Shown here one piece after another: positions 22,598 to 37,112 of a stretch of DNA of 64,000 nucleotides (positions within the stretch are counted from its first letter, which is position 1; every line of letters begins with the position of its first letter). This DNA comes from Inia geoffrensis. Taxonomy: Eukaryota; Chordata; Mammalia; Artiodactyla; Iniidae. Location: NCBI GenBank assembly GCA_036417435.1, contig CM070899.1, forward strand, positions 171,397,494-171,461,493. Direction: 5' to 3'. The notes beneath the pieces were generated by a model. That model had not been told where the DNA came from. It saw only the letters and a program-made list of their open reading frames with translations, and ran no database searches. Position numbers and translations under genes: made by a program.

Positions 22598-25500
22598 AAC
22601 ACACATTATTTTCTTTATCTCCTCCACCCTTCTCATTAATAATGATTAAGAATGTGGAAGAAGGCAATTATCAAAAACGAAAGTCAGATGTATACATACA
22701 GGTACCAGTACTTATGCTCATTTAGGGACAGGAATTAACGCTAATATAGAAACGGTTGTTTGACCTCTGATCAACAATGTTAGGCATTGCATGCAGGATA
22801 TTGGTCACCATGTATTTCGAATAGTGCTTTTTAGTTCATTACACTTGAAAATAGCCATGTGCCTAAGATAAGTGATGATAATTACTGTGTTTGGAATAAA
22901 ATCCTGTGTTTCCTTACTTTGAGAAATGCCTTAATAGGTATGCAATTGGTTTAAACTGATAGGGACTGCCAAACTTTCTGACTTCATTTACAAGTTGGCT
23001 ATTTGTACCTGTGTTTGTGTGTGTGTGGGTGAATTTATTTATTTATCTCCCCCCTCCCCCCCAATTCTTATTTATATCTAGAGGGTGGTTTGAAGGTCAG
23101 AAAAGTACATTGACAACAATCCTGTTTACAGACCATTTTATGGTTGTTATCTTTAAGCTTTAGCCTTGGCATTGCTTCCAAGGTCATACTCTGGTATAGC
23201 TGCCAGGAGGCACAAAAGACAAACTCTGGCCCAGGGGCAGGAATGGGGCTGCCACACTGAATTGACAATATGACTACTGAAGATTTTAGCAAGCTTCCTG
23301 CAATTAAAAAAAAAAATTGTCCTAAGCCATAATTATTCATTTCACTTCAGCCTCATAATTTCAGGTTAGACATCCTGAAAATGGTTTCCTTTGTTTTTTG
23401 TGTGTCTTTTCTTGTGGAAATGATAAAGAGGAAGATTGAATTCTCTTTGACCACAATTGCAGAGCTGAAAAATATTGTAAGTTTAAAACCTTAAAACCAC
23501 ACAGGAATATTCGAAACCATAGGATGCATAGAGGGTGCAAAAATGAAATCTATATGCATTGGGTGTTTGGTGTTTCAAAATATGGCACAATTCTTAGTGA
23601 TTTTTTAAAAGATGTTTGGAATTTTTACATTGAGATAAAGTGCAAATATAGTTGGGTTTCTTCTGCTAACACAAAAATATCCATTACTTCGATGATGTTT
23701 ATGAAATATTCCTGAATTTCTGCAGTAGGGATGTAGGTTTGCCGGGAAATCTGACCATAAGCTAAATAGCTGTTTCTGAGAGATAAAACCTTGGAGCTGC
23801 AGCTTAGTATGCCAGGAATAAGCCTCTATCCCAAGGCATTGGGTGGGTTCTGTGTTATTTCTTTTTATTGGCTCAGGGAGGGGGCAGAAAGGACCGTCAC
23901 TTTCCCTACCCTGGAAGAGATTTACTCCATAACCAAGCTATTGCTACCCTGGAGCAGCAAATTAATATGCATTTCTCAGCCTGGGTGGCTTTTTGACACC
24001 TGATGATATGGCAGTACATTTAGATGATAAGGAAAATGCCTGCTCACAGCAAGGAACATCTGCTTTTTTCTGGCAAGAGGAAAAGTTTTCCACCCAGTGC
24101 AAAAGCTTGAGTGGATGTTTGGGCCAGTCTCTTAAGGAGAGGATTAAAGTTATAATTTTAAAAAAAGGAGAGTAGTTCATTATGGTATTTTTCTTATATA
24201 ATCTTTTAGATGTAAAGTGGTGGCTTTAATGATTTTTTATTGTTAGCAAATTCAGTAATTTTTAGGGTTTTCTATATTGGTCCTACTGCTAGATTTTCAT
24301 AAGTCTAAAGAAAAAGATTTCTTTCTTTCTTTTTAAAGTTTGCCAGTATACAGAATGGAGACATTAATTTGATCATAGAATAAAATAGATTTAAAATCCC
24401 ATTCTCCAATTTATTATAAATTCAACTCTAACTTGTGAAAATATCAATGACAAAAAAATTTGTTGGTTTATTTTTTTCTTCAGGTTATGAAATAGTTTTG
24501 CAAATACATTTAACAAACATTTTGACTTTTTTGTAGTTGACTATAGTTTGGTCCATGAAAAATGTAGTCTTGCATAGACATAGTTAAAAGTACCATAATT
24601 TTAAAATCATTTACACTGGAAAAAATATTTTCAAATTGAAAATAGAATGCATTGTATCCATTTCAGTTGAAAACAGTGACTGTCCATGCATATATTGTAG
24701 AAAATACAATGTAAGTAGAAAATACATTGTATGTTATTAGGTTTATGGATGTGCTCACATCACAGATACTAATCACAGCTTTATAGGACTATACTCTGTG
24801 TGTGCACTTGATCCAAACTTCAGACAGGATTTTGAGGACGAACGTTGCTGAAATCCTAGTAGCACCTGCATGGTGCTGTTGACAAAAATAACAGATATGT
24901 TGCATAATGATTAGTAATATATTTTAGAAATTCTTCACTTACCTGGTAATGACTCAGGTGACTGTAACTGGACTTTTCATACATCATAAATCAATTAATA
25001 TATGCATTTCTTATTGACTCTATCATATCAACATTGAATTAGAATTTTTTTTGTTATGGGGGTACGTTTTATTTTTCTTACCAATTAAATACTCAGCGTT
25101 GATTCTACGAATATAAAATTGTAGAATTTTTCAGATGGAGTTCAAAAGGACAGATCTTTTGATTTTTTTTTTTTTTTTTTTTTAGCCCTATCTGTCTTAA
25201 TATGATTACTTTGTGGTGGCCTGCTGCATGAATTACATGTCATAATTGACATAGAGAAATGCCACACTACTTTTTAGATGCAATTGGAAATAATCACGTT
25301 TTTCCACAGACACTGTATACTGTAGGTGTGACATTAGACTGAAATAGGCATCTAACAGTGGTATATATCTTTCCGTATAAATTTAAAAGTACAGTCATTG
25401 TGTTTCAGTGAAAGTGCGTTTCCACTGAAGTTTGTCGTGATACCTGATTACAGCATTTCCTTATTGATTTGATTTTTAAAACAACAGATAGAAATGTTCC

Positions 25501-25739
25501 TTTAAAATTCTGGGATTTTGAAACCTTGTGAAAGTAGGAAACATAGTAAGTGTTCCAGAAAAAGCCGTCCACGTAGGTGCAGGCCACTGAGCTAAGTTTA
25601 AAGGTGACTGGTGATCTTCTGCCTAGGTGTCAGTGTGATCATGGAAATAACAATCTTAAAAATTAACTAAATTATAAGTTAGAACTATAATTAGGAGTAA
25701 AATCGGAACTTAGTAGTTCAGAGAGCATGACATCAGTTC
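22598..25739. other. Intron, largely featureless
   Basis: A 21-base T run lies at 25163-25183. The stretch around 23940-24175 looks repeat-free, with open frames on both strands at 23962-24180, but no recognisable product. I see nothing else I can support. Confidence 0.4.
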
Positions 25740-26260
25740 TGTTGAGAGTCGGGAAATGCTTCTTAGGGAAGGCAGCTTGGGAACTGGGCCTTGAAGAGCG
25801 GTGAGTATTTTCACAGAAGAAATATTGCTGGGAGTCTGGGCTCAGGAAAACCCTGACGGAGGTGAGGATTCCTGTGACACCACGGGTCCCCGGGTTTGCC
25901 TCATGTTTGTTCCAGGTGTGACGTGACCTAATGGGCATTTTAGAAGAATCCTCTGTGGAGCATTGTTGGAGAGAAGGTTTGAGCCAGCCTCCAACTAGAA
26001 GGCTGCTGTAATGGTTCAGAAGAGAGGCACGTTGATCCTGAACTAGGGTGATGGCCAAAGGGTAAGATCTTGGCCATGAGCTTTGGATTAACGAGACTGT
26101 GGAGGTTAAGTACATACCTTTGGGACATGCTGTTGGAAATTTAGATGATGAATTCAGAAAAGCAGTTTAGTGTTGGTGAGCTGTGTGTAGAAGTTGTCAG
26201 GGAGGAGGTTTTGTACTTGGACCTTTTTGAGCTTGTTCAGGGAGACGGTAGTGAGTGGTC
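25740..26260 (-). mobile_element. Old dispersed repeat, family not certain
   Basis: Phrases such as 'ggcagcttgggaactgggcc', 'gccagcctccaactagaagg' and 'ctgctgtaatggttcagaag' resemble an old mammalian interspersed repeat I remember by '...gaggctgttgcagtagtccaggcgagag...'. The long minus-strand frames inside it (25672-26115) are therefore not taken as a gene. Strand is a guess. Confidence 0.35.
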
Positions 26261-27190
26261 CATAGTAAGAGCCCGCAGGGGCCATTTAAGGGAAGACGAA
26301 TGATGATGGTGATTCAAAAGGAATCAAAAGGAAGTACCAGCAGCTTTTTGAATTCTAGACATCAGGAAAAGAGAGTTTTGTGGCATCTGGTCTCTTTACT
26401 TTAAAGATATATTTTTCCCTTTGCAAGTAGTATTTTGTCACTATGCATACATCCTCCGGTTCATTATCAACTTTCCACCTAATGGTTTTAGCATCCACTG
26501 ATTATCTTTGCCTGAATGAATGATTTCATTAGGAGTTGAAAAGGGTGATTTTTCTAATACTATTAATTGTTCTACTTCCATACCTTGGCATTTTCCTGAA
26601 AAGACAAGCGTTCCCCTTTGACTGGCACTATTGGTTTCTCTGAAATACAGTTCCTACTAAAAAGGCAGGATAGATTTTTAATGCTTTCTGTTTGATTATT
26701 CATTTTCAAAGTAAAGAGTTGGTATAATAATCACCTCTAATGGTGGGAAAAGAATAGAAAAACCAGGTCCCTAGCCAGCTGTAGGACCCTGCACGATCCT
26801 TGACGTAAAAACTGTGCTTGTGTTTCGCCACACTTCCAATCCTTTCTCTCTTTGTGGACGTTTAAGTTTATGTCATTAATAAGTTTATCTGCCCCTTATG
26901 ATTTATTTGAATTTCTGGTCAGTAAGTTTAGGGACAACCATGTGAAACAGATAGTTTCGCTTTGTTCTGAAGTTACTATGCTCAGGTTTTAAGGAAGGGC
27001 TCTTAGTATTTTGAGATACAGTGAACTTTAGTTTCTTCATTTGCTTCATTCTTTTCTTTCGACTTTGTCTATGTCCTCTGCTTATTTTACCATTTCCACA
27101 TTCCTATAAGAAAGGTCAGTACCTCATCCCCGGGTGTGGAGCAGCAGCCTAATCTTACCAGCATCTTCCTTTTACTTGTGGTTATGCCCC
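26261..27190. other. Intron, no confident feature
   Basis: About 26440-26560 may be part of an old LINE remnant ('cctccggttcattatcaact', 'tagcatccactgattatctt'). No coding signal. Confidence 0.35.
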
Positions 27191-27204
27191 ATCACAGCTT
27201 TCTT

Positions 27205-27549
27205 TCTTTCTTTTCTTTTAAATAACTTTATTTATTTTATTTCTTTTTGGCTGTGTTGGGTCTTCGTTGCTGCGCGCAGGCTTTCTCTAGTTGCGGCGAG
27301 CAGGGGCTACTCTTCGTTGTGGTGCGTGGGCTTCTCATTGCGGTGGCTTCTCTTGTTGCGGAGCACGGGCTCTAGGTGCATGGGCTTCAGTAGTTGTGGC
27401 TCGCGGGCTCTAGAGCGCAGGCTCAGTAGTTGTGGCACACGGGCTTAGTTGCTTTGTGACGTGTGGGATCTTCCCGGACCAGAGCTCGAACCCGCGTCCC
27501 CTGCATTGGCAGATGGATTCTTAACCACTGTGCCACCAGGGAAGCCCCT
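27205..27549 (-). mobile_element. Long CHR-type SINE, minus strand
   Basis: CT/AT-rich tail, then 'tggctgtgttgggtcttcgt' and a terminal 'ccaccagggaagccc'. A perfect 14-bp duplication ATCACAGCTTTCTT flanks it at 27191-27204 and 27550-27563. Confidence 0.95.
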
Positions 27550-27788
27550 ATCACAGCTTTCTTGAGCCACAGTAACCAAAAAGGTACAGAGTTTTACTAG
27601 TAAAAAGTACTTGCTGCTAATGGTTAATTCTCCTATCGAGTTTTTAAAGTTTATTTTCTGTAGTTTGATTTTTAAAAAATTACAAAGTTTCATGCCAAAA
27701 CTATACTGGTAAATCTTTATAGGTTAAAAAAAATTCTTTTTCGTATGTCACAGCATGGGCATAAGTCCAGGACAATCAGTTCATTTTT

Positions 27789-28003
27789 TTTTTTTTTTTT
27801 TTTTTTTTTTTGCGGTACGCGGGCCTCTCACTGTCGTGGCCTCTCCCTTTGCAGAGCACAGGCTCCGGACGCACAGGCTCAGCGGCCATGGCTCCTGGGC
27901 CCAGCCGCTCCGCGGCATGTAGGATCTTCCCAGATGGGGACACGAACCCGTGTCCCTTGCATTGGCAGGCGGATTCTCAACCACTGCACCACCAGGGAAG
28001 CCC
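27789..28003 (-). mobile_element. Short CHR-type SINE about 1.1 kb upstream of PARD3 exon B
   Basis: Minus-strand copy starting with a long T run and ending 'ccaccagggaagccc'. The duplication AATCAGTTCATTTTT (27774-27788) and AATCAATTCATTTTT (28004-28018) has one mismatch. In the PARD3 sense strand it contains 'cctctccctttgcag', a good splice-acceptor look-alike (see findings). Confidence 0.95.
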
Positions 28004-28018
28004 AATCAATTCATTTTT

Positions 28019-29084
28019 AAGTTTTATTCTCCGATGAAACAGAAAGCAGTATCCTGGTCTATTGCTAAGGTCTATACAATGCAAATCTATTATATTACAC
28101 TTTTTTGTTTCTATGTGTGTGCTGACTGCTCGTGTGGTTTAAGTAATAAAGAACAAGGATCAATCATGTATATGATGATATTTACAACCATGCTACCCTT
28201 AGCAAAGTTTTTAAGGAAAACATTTGGGTACTTAAAGTGGGCACTGATGTAAGTGGGTTAAAGTGAGGTTAACGTTTTAAATTTATTCTTGTAGGAGATA
28301 TTTGGATTTAGTTATTGAACTAAAATGTTCGACTTTCCTACCTTATCCTAGCCTTCTCATTTCTTTTCAGAACATTGAAATTAAGTTTTGCAGCTCTAAA
28401 GCCAAAGCAAGTTGTTATAAATTATTATTTGAGATACCTTGGTTGCTCTGGGGTGTATTAAATAAATATTTATCAGTTGACTAGGTTTTTATGTAAAGAC
28501 ATCACTCGTCATAAGCATGTCGGGGTGAACAACTATGTGTCTATTATGTACCATGTATTGGGATAAACTAATTTTTTTCTCTACTTGATATTTGAATTAA
28601 TGTTTACAACTAGCCTGTGAAGGAGGCAACAGAAGAACCCAGAATCTTCAATCTCTTGCCCAAAGTCACGGAACTTTCATTCATCTTCCCTGTTTTAAAC
28701 ATTTTTGGTGAATTATAGAAAATATCTCACAGTATTATTCTAAGATTGGAAGGAAGAAGAAAAGAGAAAATGCCGTGATTGAATGATGATTAAAGTCTGG
28801 TATAGAAGTATCTTCCATTTTCTGGTGCATGTCCTTGGCTTGGGGAGGTTGATTCGAGAGGAGGGCAGAGTGTGTTCTTATGTCTATTGTGGGCCTGTGT
28901 GTGTGGCCGCAGCCCTCAGACTCCCTTATCCCAGGCAGGTGACTGCATTTCTGAGGTCTAACCTGGAGGAAGTGTCCTCAGTCAGCTTTTTGGTATAGAC
29001 ATGGGAAAAACATTTTAAATACGTAGAATCATTTTTCTGCTACTTTTGAAAAACCAGGTGCATCATTAATTTGCAAGATCTGGT
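28019..29084. other. Intron upstream of exon B with a degraded MIR
   Basis: About 28525-28680 resembles a diverged plus-strand MIR ('gtgtctattatgtaccatgt' ... 'cttgcccaaagtcacggaac'). The remainder shows no feature. Confidence 0.45.
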
Positions 29085-29120
29085 TTTTTACAAGACACCT
29101 TTTTGTTTCTTTTTGAATAG
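29085..29120 (+). promoter_or_regulatory. Splice acceptor region of PARD3 exon B
   Basis: A long T-rich tract (gacacctttttgtttctttttgaatag) leads to the AG at 29119-29120. This is a near-consensus acceptor apart from the 'aa' just before the terminal 'tag'. No competing AG lies between the tract and the exon. Confidence 0.75.
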
Positions 29121-30495
<1,375 letters not shown>

Positions 30496-30615
30496 TATGT
30501 TTTGGTGTTTTGGCTGCAAGGCATGTAGGACCCCAGCTTCCTGATCAGGGATCAAACCCGCACCCCCTGCACTGGAAGACGAAGTCTTAACCAGTGGACC
30601 ACCAGGGCAGTCCCT
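30496..30615 (-). mobile_element. Older CHR-related tRNA SINE
   Basis: 'ggctgcaaggcatgtaggac' through 'ccctgcactggaagacgaag' to 'accaccagggcagtccc' is a short, diverged relative of the CHR SINEs on the minus strand. No clear duplication was found. Confidence 0.75.
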
Positions 30616-30780
30616 GGAAATGATTTTAAATAGTTTAAAAACCGTGGAAGTTCTATTTAGGAAAAACAAGTGATAAAAACAAGTGAAAACCCAGTGTTAA
30701 TGAAATAGTAACACCAATTAGTTTAAAATCTGTATTGTTTTGAGAAAATTATCACTTTGAAGTAACTTTTTAGAATTGAG

Positions 30781-30965
30781 ATAGTTCACCTCGGGCCTGG
30801 GGTCAGACTGGCTGCTATCGGCTCTTCACCACGTGTGGGGTTTGGGCACTTGCTCACCTTGTCTGCCCCTCAGTTTATTCACACAGCAGACATAGCGGAT
30901 GGGGTAATCATAGAGCTGGCTGGCCTCATTGGTGATATAATACCTGCTGAGGGCTTAGATTCATG
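30781..30965 (-). mobile_element. MIR element, minus strand
   Basis: 'gggcacttgctcaccttgtc' followed by 'tgcccctcagtttattcaca' and 'atggggtaatcatagagctg' is the reverse complement of MIR ('...gggcaagttacttaacctct...cctcagtttcctcatctgt'). Confidence 0.65.
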
Positions 30966-31849
30966 CCCTGGTACCCAGACAAATTCAGTGTGTCTTAGTA
31001 TATTTGTTGGAAAAATATTGTGTGCTAATACAGAACATCTAGATTGCATGATAAGGAACTACTCCTTGCTCCTTTAACAAGAAGTCAGGGGGAAGCGAGG
31101 GTAGGGGTTCATTTCTGGCCCAGTGGCCTTCCTGAGGGTCAAGGTTCCCCAGCTTCTCCCGGAGCCCCGCAGGCTTGACTGGTCCTTTCCTGCTGGGTCC
31201 AGACCATCACATCCTTGAAGAGGAAGGGGGCCGGGCCCCTCTCCTCACTGTGGCCCATTTGAAAGCAGATAAGCTTTTCCTGTCACCACCACCTCCCCCT
31301 TCCCCCGCCCACCAGATGCCCTTTGTGTTTTGTTGTCCAGAATCCCATGACTTGCCTACCCCTTTTGAAATCAAAGGCAGTAAAAGTACCTGTGTTGGTT
31401 TAGACTAATTGCGTTTGGCCTCCTGGTGCTGGGGGTGGAAATGGGGGTTTACCTTCCCTGAAACACAATTGCTCATCAGTAAACACAGTCAGGGCTCCTT
31501 TCAAGCTAAAGATGCTGAATCTGACCATTTTTATTGCAAGATTAGGAGAAAAAAATTGGCAGCCAGGAGTTTCTAAAATATGATACATTTAATTACTTCT
31601 AAAAATATAACTTTGTCTTACTATTGAGGTTGTAGGCCTGTTTTTAAGGGAAGTAGTATAGATTTTCTTTGTAATTTGGGGGTTTCTTTTTAAGCAAAAG
31701 GGATGCATTGAGACGCAACACCTTTTTTTTTTCCCCCCCAAAACTAAGCCTTGATTGGCTTTTGTTGAAGTTATTTGAAGTATTTGTTCCATGATAAGAA
31801 AGTTAAAAAAGAAAAAAAAAAAGTGCTTTCTTCGTATGTGTAGCCCACT
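30966..31849. other. Intron, no recognisable feature
   Basis: A pyrimidine-rich stretch is at 31282-31312. Small frames on both strands have no recognisable product. Confidence 0.4.
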
Positions 31850-32190
31850 GTAAATGATATTAGCTTATTGACTCCTAAGCCTGCAGTCATCTTCTTCCTT
31901 GGCTTCAGTTTAAGAAATGCCGATCCATTCATTAAATTTAATGATTTACCATCAGCAGGATAATTAACTAGCCCGAAGTCTATTTAACTGGACAGGAACA
32001 GCAAAAACAAAACCCCACATTAAAAACTTTGGCCAAAAGTAAGCACAATTGTTTGGGCAGAAGAGTACAAATAGGTTATGCTGGATACACTGGAAATCTA
32101 GTCCAGCCATTCTCATTTAATTGTGGATTTATTCATTTAACTGTTCCCATGAGTCATTTGACTTTAATGGCCTGATGTCTCTTCTGTGTT
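31850..32190. promoter_or_regulatory. Candidate conserved non-coding element (possible enhancer)
   Basis: This repeat-free, CpG-poor stretch is packed with homeodomain-like cores (TTTAATGATTTA, GATAATTAACTAG, CATTTAATTG) and an AP-1 motif TGAGTCA at 32150-32156. Such texture is typical of vertebrate intronic enhancers, but conservation cannot be seen from one sequence. Function is inference only. Confidence 0.3.
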
Positions 32191-32996
32191 TTTTTGGTTT
32201 TTTTTTTTTTTTTTTGCCATTAAAAATATAGTAAAGGAGTGGCATCATGTAGATAAAAAGAATATTTCATATGGTTAAAAAAAAAAATCAGCCCTTGCCT
32301 TTATGCTTTGAGATCACCGGGGTGGAACTGATGTCTTCTTTTAGTTATGCCATCTGGACTGAAGAGGTCAAGAGAGTTCTACGTTGTATATGCCTCCAGT
32401 GGTTTTGTTTTTGCTCTATTTCCTACTAGAGCGCTTGTTTCTCATTATCTCTGTTTTTTGAAGGCAATTATGACCACATCAGCTTTGCCAGTGGGAATAA
32501 ACAGTAGGGATGAAAAGGACAAAGGAGGGTGTGTGCTGAGCTAGCAGGCACCTCTGGAAGCTGAGGTGCTTTCTCTTTTGGGATTGATAACGGGACCATT
32601 GAATCTTCCTTCCCTCTGTTAGAGTGTTGGTAAGTCATACCTCTGTCTCTAAAGGTAGGTGGTATAGCTGAACTCTGAACTCTGACCCAGGAAGCACTTG
32701 GAGTCAAAGTCAACATGATTCGAGAATTATGACTGACTCACCTTGCTCAGATTTGCCTGTAGCGGCATCCTACGTCAGGGTCATCTCAGAAGGTAGAGGA
32801 CTGAGCGTCTTTCAAAGACATCCTTTTCTTACCTCAATCTTGTGACTTCCTTCTCCTGGGAGCCCTCAGAGGAAGCACAAAGGATTTGAAAACTAAATGG
32901 GTTTCTGTCGTGTTGCCTTAAAAATGTTCTGCTTCTGAAATTTTGACTCTTGAGACCCAAGAAACAAAAAACACAGCAAACCCCCCTCAGTTTTTT
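32191..32996. other. Intron, no recognisable feature
   Basis: T and A homopolymer runs lie near 32190-32215 and 32277-32288. The frames at 32347-32544 (+) and 32468-32716 (-) have no recognisable product. Confidence 0.4.
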
Positions 32997-33008
32997 TTCT
33001 TTTTTTGT

Positions 33009-33294
33009 GATTAATTAATTTAATTAATTTATTTTTGGCTGCGTTGGGTCTTCGTTGCTGTGCGTGGTCTTTCTCTAGTTGCGGTGTGTGGGCTTCTCAT
33101 CGCGGTGGCTTCTCCTGTTGTGGAGCGCGGGCTCTAGGCACGTGGGCTTCAGTAGTTGTGGCACAGGGGCTCAGTAGTTGTGGCGCACGGGCTTAGTTGC
33201 TCCGCGGCATGTGGGATCTTCCCGGACCAGGGCTCGAACCCGTGTCCTCTGCATTGGCAGGCGGATTCCTAACCACTGCGTCACCAGGGAAGCC
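33009..33294 (-). mobile_element. Long CHR-type SINE, minus strand
   Basis: AT-rich tail 'ttaattaatttaattaattt', then 'tggctgcgttgggtcttcgt', ending 'gtcaccagggaagcc'. Flanks 'ccctcagtttt' (left) and 'tccccagtttt' (right) form an imperfect duplication. Confidence 0.92.
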
Positions 33295-33296
33295 TC

Positions 33297-36200
33297 CCCA
33301 GTTTTGATGTATGACAAATGCTTTAAGAAATCTGAATTCCTTTTAACGATTACCATTTCCTTGACTCTGCATGGACTATAATTTAATATTGGCAGAAAAG
33401 AGATCATAAGCTGCCTTTGTTCTTCTATCCCCACAGTTTATTGCAACTAATAAGTTCCACAGAAGAGGAGGCAGGAACTTTACAATACATGATTGGGAGA
33501 ATTTGGGACCAGAATGTAGAGGGACCTTAAGGGAAATTTAAGCTAATTGGGAGCCTGCCATTTTCACTACCTTGTCTGGGTGAACAGGCCTGAAGCCAAT
33601 TAACAGAAAACAGTAGGAGGTGGAAGGCACATTCCAGCCACCACTTACGCTCTGTTACAGGGGATGACTGCCCTGACCTTTAGAGAAAAGTCCATGCTTT
33701 AAGGTTCTTTCCATCAAGCAAAAACTGCATCTAATTGGCAGATTATACTGAGGGAGGCAGACTCAGGGAAAGACCTAAAGTGTGTGGTGATCACGAAGTT
33801 TAGGTTTGACATTGAATGGGCCGTCCCCTCCCCTTTGGAGCCTGTGAGGCCATGAGTTTTAGAGGCACTGAACTGCCGTTTTCCTTCTTATTTTGTGCAC
33901 TTTTGTCACTGTCTCCAGCCGCGATGCTTTTGCTCCAGGCTTTTTCATGCAGACAGAACATTTCTGAATTTTGATCACTTATTCCTTCTGAAATGAATGT
34001 GGCTAATCCAGGGATTGGTCTGTTTTTACATCAGCCTGTATTTGTTGACTCCTAGAGATTATAATTAGAAAATAGCTGATGGTTAAATAGAAAACCTATG
34101 TAATAAAATAATGCCAGGGAATGAATGCTTATCATTGGTCCTGTTCTCAGAAAAGAAGAGTCCAACACTGTCTGCTTATCCTGATACTTTTTAAACTTTT
34201 GAAAATATTTATACATTATGATTGCTATTCACGTGTTACCCAGTGAGTATAGTCACAAATCATGGAAAAGGTAAGTTTACTATGAAAGTGTCTCATTTTT
34301 ACATTTCATTGTAATTTGATTAAAGCCATAGTTTTGGGGAGCTAGAGGAGAAGTAAATTTTAAAAATTAGAGCCTGTTTTGGATGTGAGTGAACAGCGTA
34401 GTGAAGCAACGTTTTTAAGCTTATCCAGATTTTATATGGGGATAGTTTAAAAAAATGAGTCAGTCAGTCAGTAAGTCCTCGTGTTCCTAGGTTTTGCCCA
34501 TTTCACCCTGGCGTGATGAATGATGGGGTCAGGGGTCATGCTGTGGGCCCACACCTCTCTCCGTGGTTGGTTTTTCTTCCATCCACCTGCACAGGCAAGA
34601 TCCTCATCCTTTCCCAAGTGCTCAAAAACCTTTTCTAAATGGAGAAAAAAAAAAAGTCTCATCTCATTGACACTTAGAACCATCCAGATGACATATATAA
34701 CTTGTTTTCCAGAATATGAACTGATCATACTTTCTTAATGACAGAATGAGGAGGTGGCTTCTTCAGAAATCTGATTACAACAGCTGCAAACCGATCAGTG
34801 AAATGACTGCAGGGTGAACCCCTTAGATCAAGGAAGAGCTCTGGAAATTCTGACATGGGAACTGGCCGGGCTTCGTGGTCTCTGCCACACTAATGGGACA
34901 GAAGGTTAGCCTCTGGTCCTGCTAAATAGTAACTGGGACGTGGTTGGTTTGTTTATTCTTTAGCACAAAGACACTGAGTAACCAAGAGACTTGATAATCT
35001 GGTTAAAAATAATCAAAGGCCCCTGCCTCCCAATTCTAAAGTTCTACAGTTTTCTATTAAAAGGCAGGGGATTTATTAATATTATTTCCTAGTTGGCAAA
35101 GTTTCGCAGAACTTGTGCCAAAGCTAATAGAATTGTGTTCACCTCTAGCAGCAGCAAATGTAGAAACTAAAAACATCGATCGCTTTAAAAATTAAGTTTA
35201 GTTTTCATTATAAAATGCCAGAGAGTTTCTTTATAGCAGAAACATGTCATGTTCACAATAACACCAAAAATAAAACCAAAACAACCTTTGAAGATAGGTG
35301 TCATGTCTCCTGGATGTGCCAAGAGCAGATTATCTTGTGCTTTGATAATGGGATGTCTGCCATTATAATACATGTCTTAACATTAGTTGAGGTTTAAAAC
35401 TGACAGTGTCATCTATGTATGTGACACATATTATTTTTCAGAAGCCCTACACATTTTCTACTTGTATTATCAAAGAACAGTGGACTCGTAGCATCAAATA
35501 TAAGAACAGGACTGGAGCTCAGGGGGCTGGTGGACATTCTTCCGAGAAGGAAACACGAGTTTCCCAGGGAGCCTTGCCAGCCACGTGCAGGGCCACATTG
35601 GATGGTGTTTTCTCATGAGAGCAACAAGCAGCATTTTACCCTTATGCAAATTCAGTGGCACATAACTCGCTGGCGTGGCCTTTTCTTGGTTGTATAAAAT
35701 CTGCAACCTTCATTTTCACTATAGACAAAATGGGGAAAATAATACCCACTATTGGCTTCATGCGTGAAGATTGAGTGAGTAACACATATCAAAATGCAGA
35801 TCCAGTTTTTGGTGCATCGTGGGCACTTGTTAGGTGCTGCTTTCCTATATTTATTTTGGGAAAGAATAGCCTCGGTAACTCTCCCTGTGTCACAACAGTC
35901 GCTGGCTGTTTTTCTCCTGGCACATTGGGAGTACCATTTGGGGTGCTGTGTTGGTTCCTTTTCATCCCTGGTGTATTTCTGATGCCCTCATCATCCTTCT
36001 AGAATTGGATTCTTGCTTCCATGGCATCTTACCAGAATTAAAATAAAAGTTAATCATCTCTGGTTCTTTTCTGAAGGACATAATCTGACGTAAAAATGAC
36101 ATTAGTGTTCATCTCTGTGTCTGTGTCCATTTTTTATATTCCCCTTTGGTTTTGGCAAGCATGTGTGGTTTTGCTACGATTAGGATGCCATTTAAGAATG

Positions 36201-37102
36201 CTACGTGTCTTACTAGGGTTTCTGCTTGGCCACTTTCTAAGCTTCTGGCTTCCTTTGTGAAGTGAATGGAGCTCGGGAGACACAGGGCTGCCCATGGGCT
36301 CTTAGAGTGACGGGTGCAGTTTAAGGGGTACTAGTCAATTCTCCTGTTCCTTTATGACTGGCCATTTTTATTGCTTCTTTGGCCTATGGAGCTCAAAGCC
36401 TGCAAGCAGCAGGGAAGTGCTTCAGAAATTCCACCGAGTGAAAAATCTTTGGTGGTGTGTGGATTAGCCTTCACGGGGAGTCTGTCAGTAGCTGATGATT
36501 TTCTTGCCTGTGAATACGGCTGCTAGAACTAGATGTTTCGAGCTTGCACTGTGGATAAAGGCGCATTTTCTTTTTTAGCTACAACCCTCAGGTGCCTTTT
36601 CATAAATTCATTGCAGGCAGTCTTCAAGATTTTGTTGTGAGCTGTGTGATTAAATATGACCATGAAAAAAATACAGGCTTTCTCCTCTCTCTTTATCCCC
36701 ACCCATCTATATGTCATTTGCTTTTGAAAATTTGTTCTTTATTTCTTCGTTCAGTGAGCAGGGGAACTGCTGTCCTTTAAAGGTCCTGGTTAAGAAATTG
36801 CATTAACATCTTTGGCTTACAGTATGTTGTTTTCACTACCCGTTTCCTGCAGCCTGCCTGTAGTAATTGAATCCCTCTAAGCCATTTAAAATTTTGGAAT
36901 GTTATGATCTAGGTAGGTATACTTTTTCAAAATCAGTCTTATCCAGGCTTTTTCCAACTACCTTCAACAGGATTCTGGAATGGTCCTGAAAAAATGGCCG
37001 TTTTTAAGCACTGAAACATTTTGCCCAATGGTTTTATGTTCTTTTTTCCCCTACTGAGGCCTGGGTATATGTGACCTGTAGTGTTTTCATTGGGTCTGTG
37101 TA
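33297..37102. other. Intron with a MIR remnant, otherwise no confident feature
   Basis: About 35706-35835 resembles a minus-strand MIR ('aaaatggggaaaataatacc' ... 'ggtgcatcgtgggcacttgt'). A triple 'cagt' repeat with an extra copy, 'gagtcagtcagtcagtaagt', is at 34455-34475. I recognise nothing else. Confidence 0.4.
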
Positions 37103-37112
37103 TCTATGAGAC

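Noticed and set aside
25672..26115. 147-codon minus-strand frame
   Set aside because: It lies inside a stretch that resembles an old dispersed repeat, and the peptide shows no recognisable domain.
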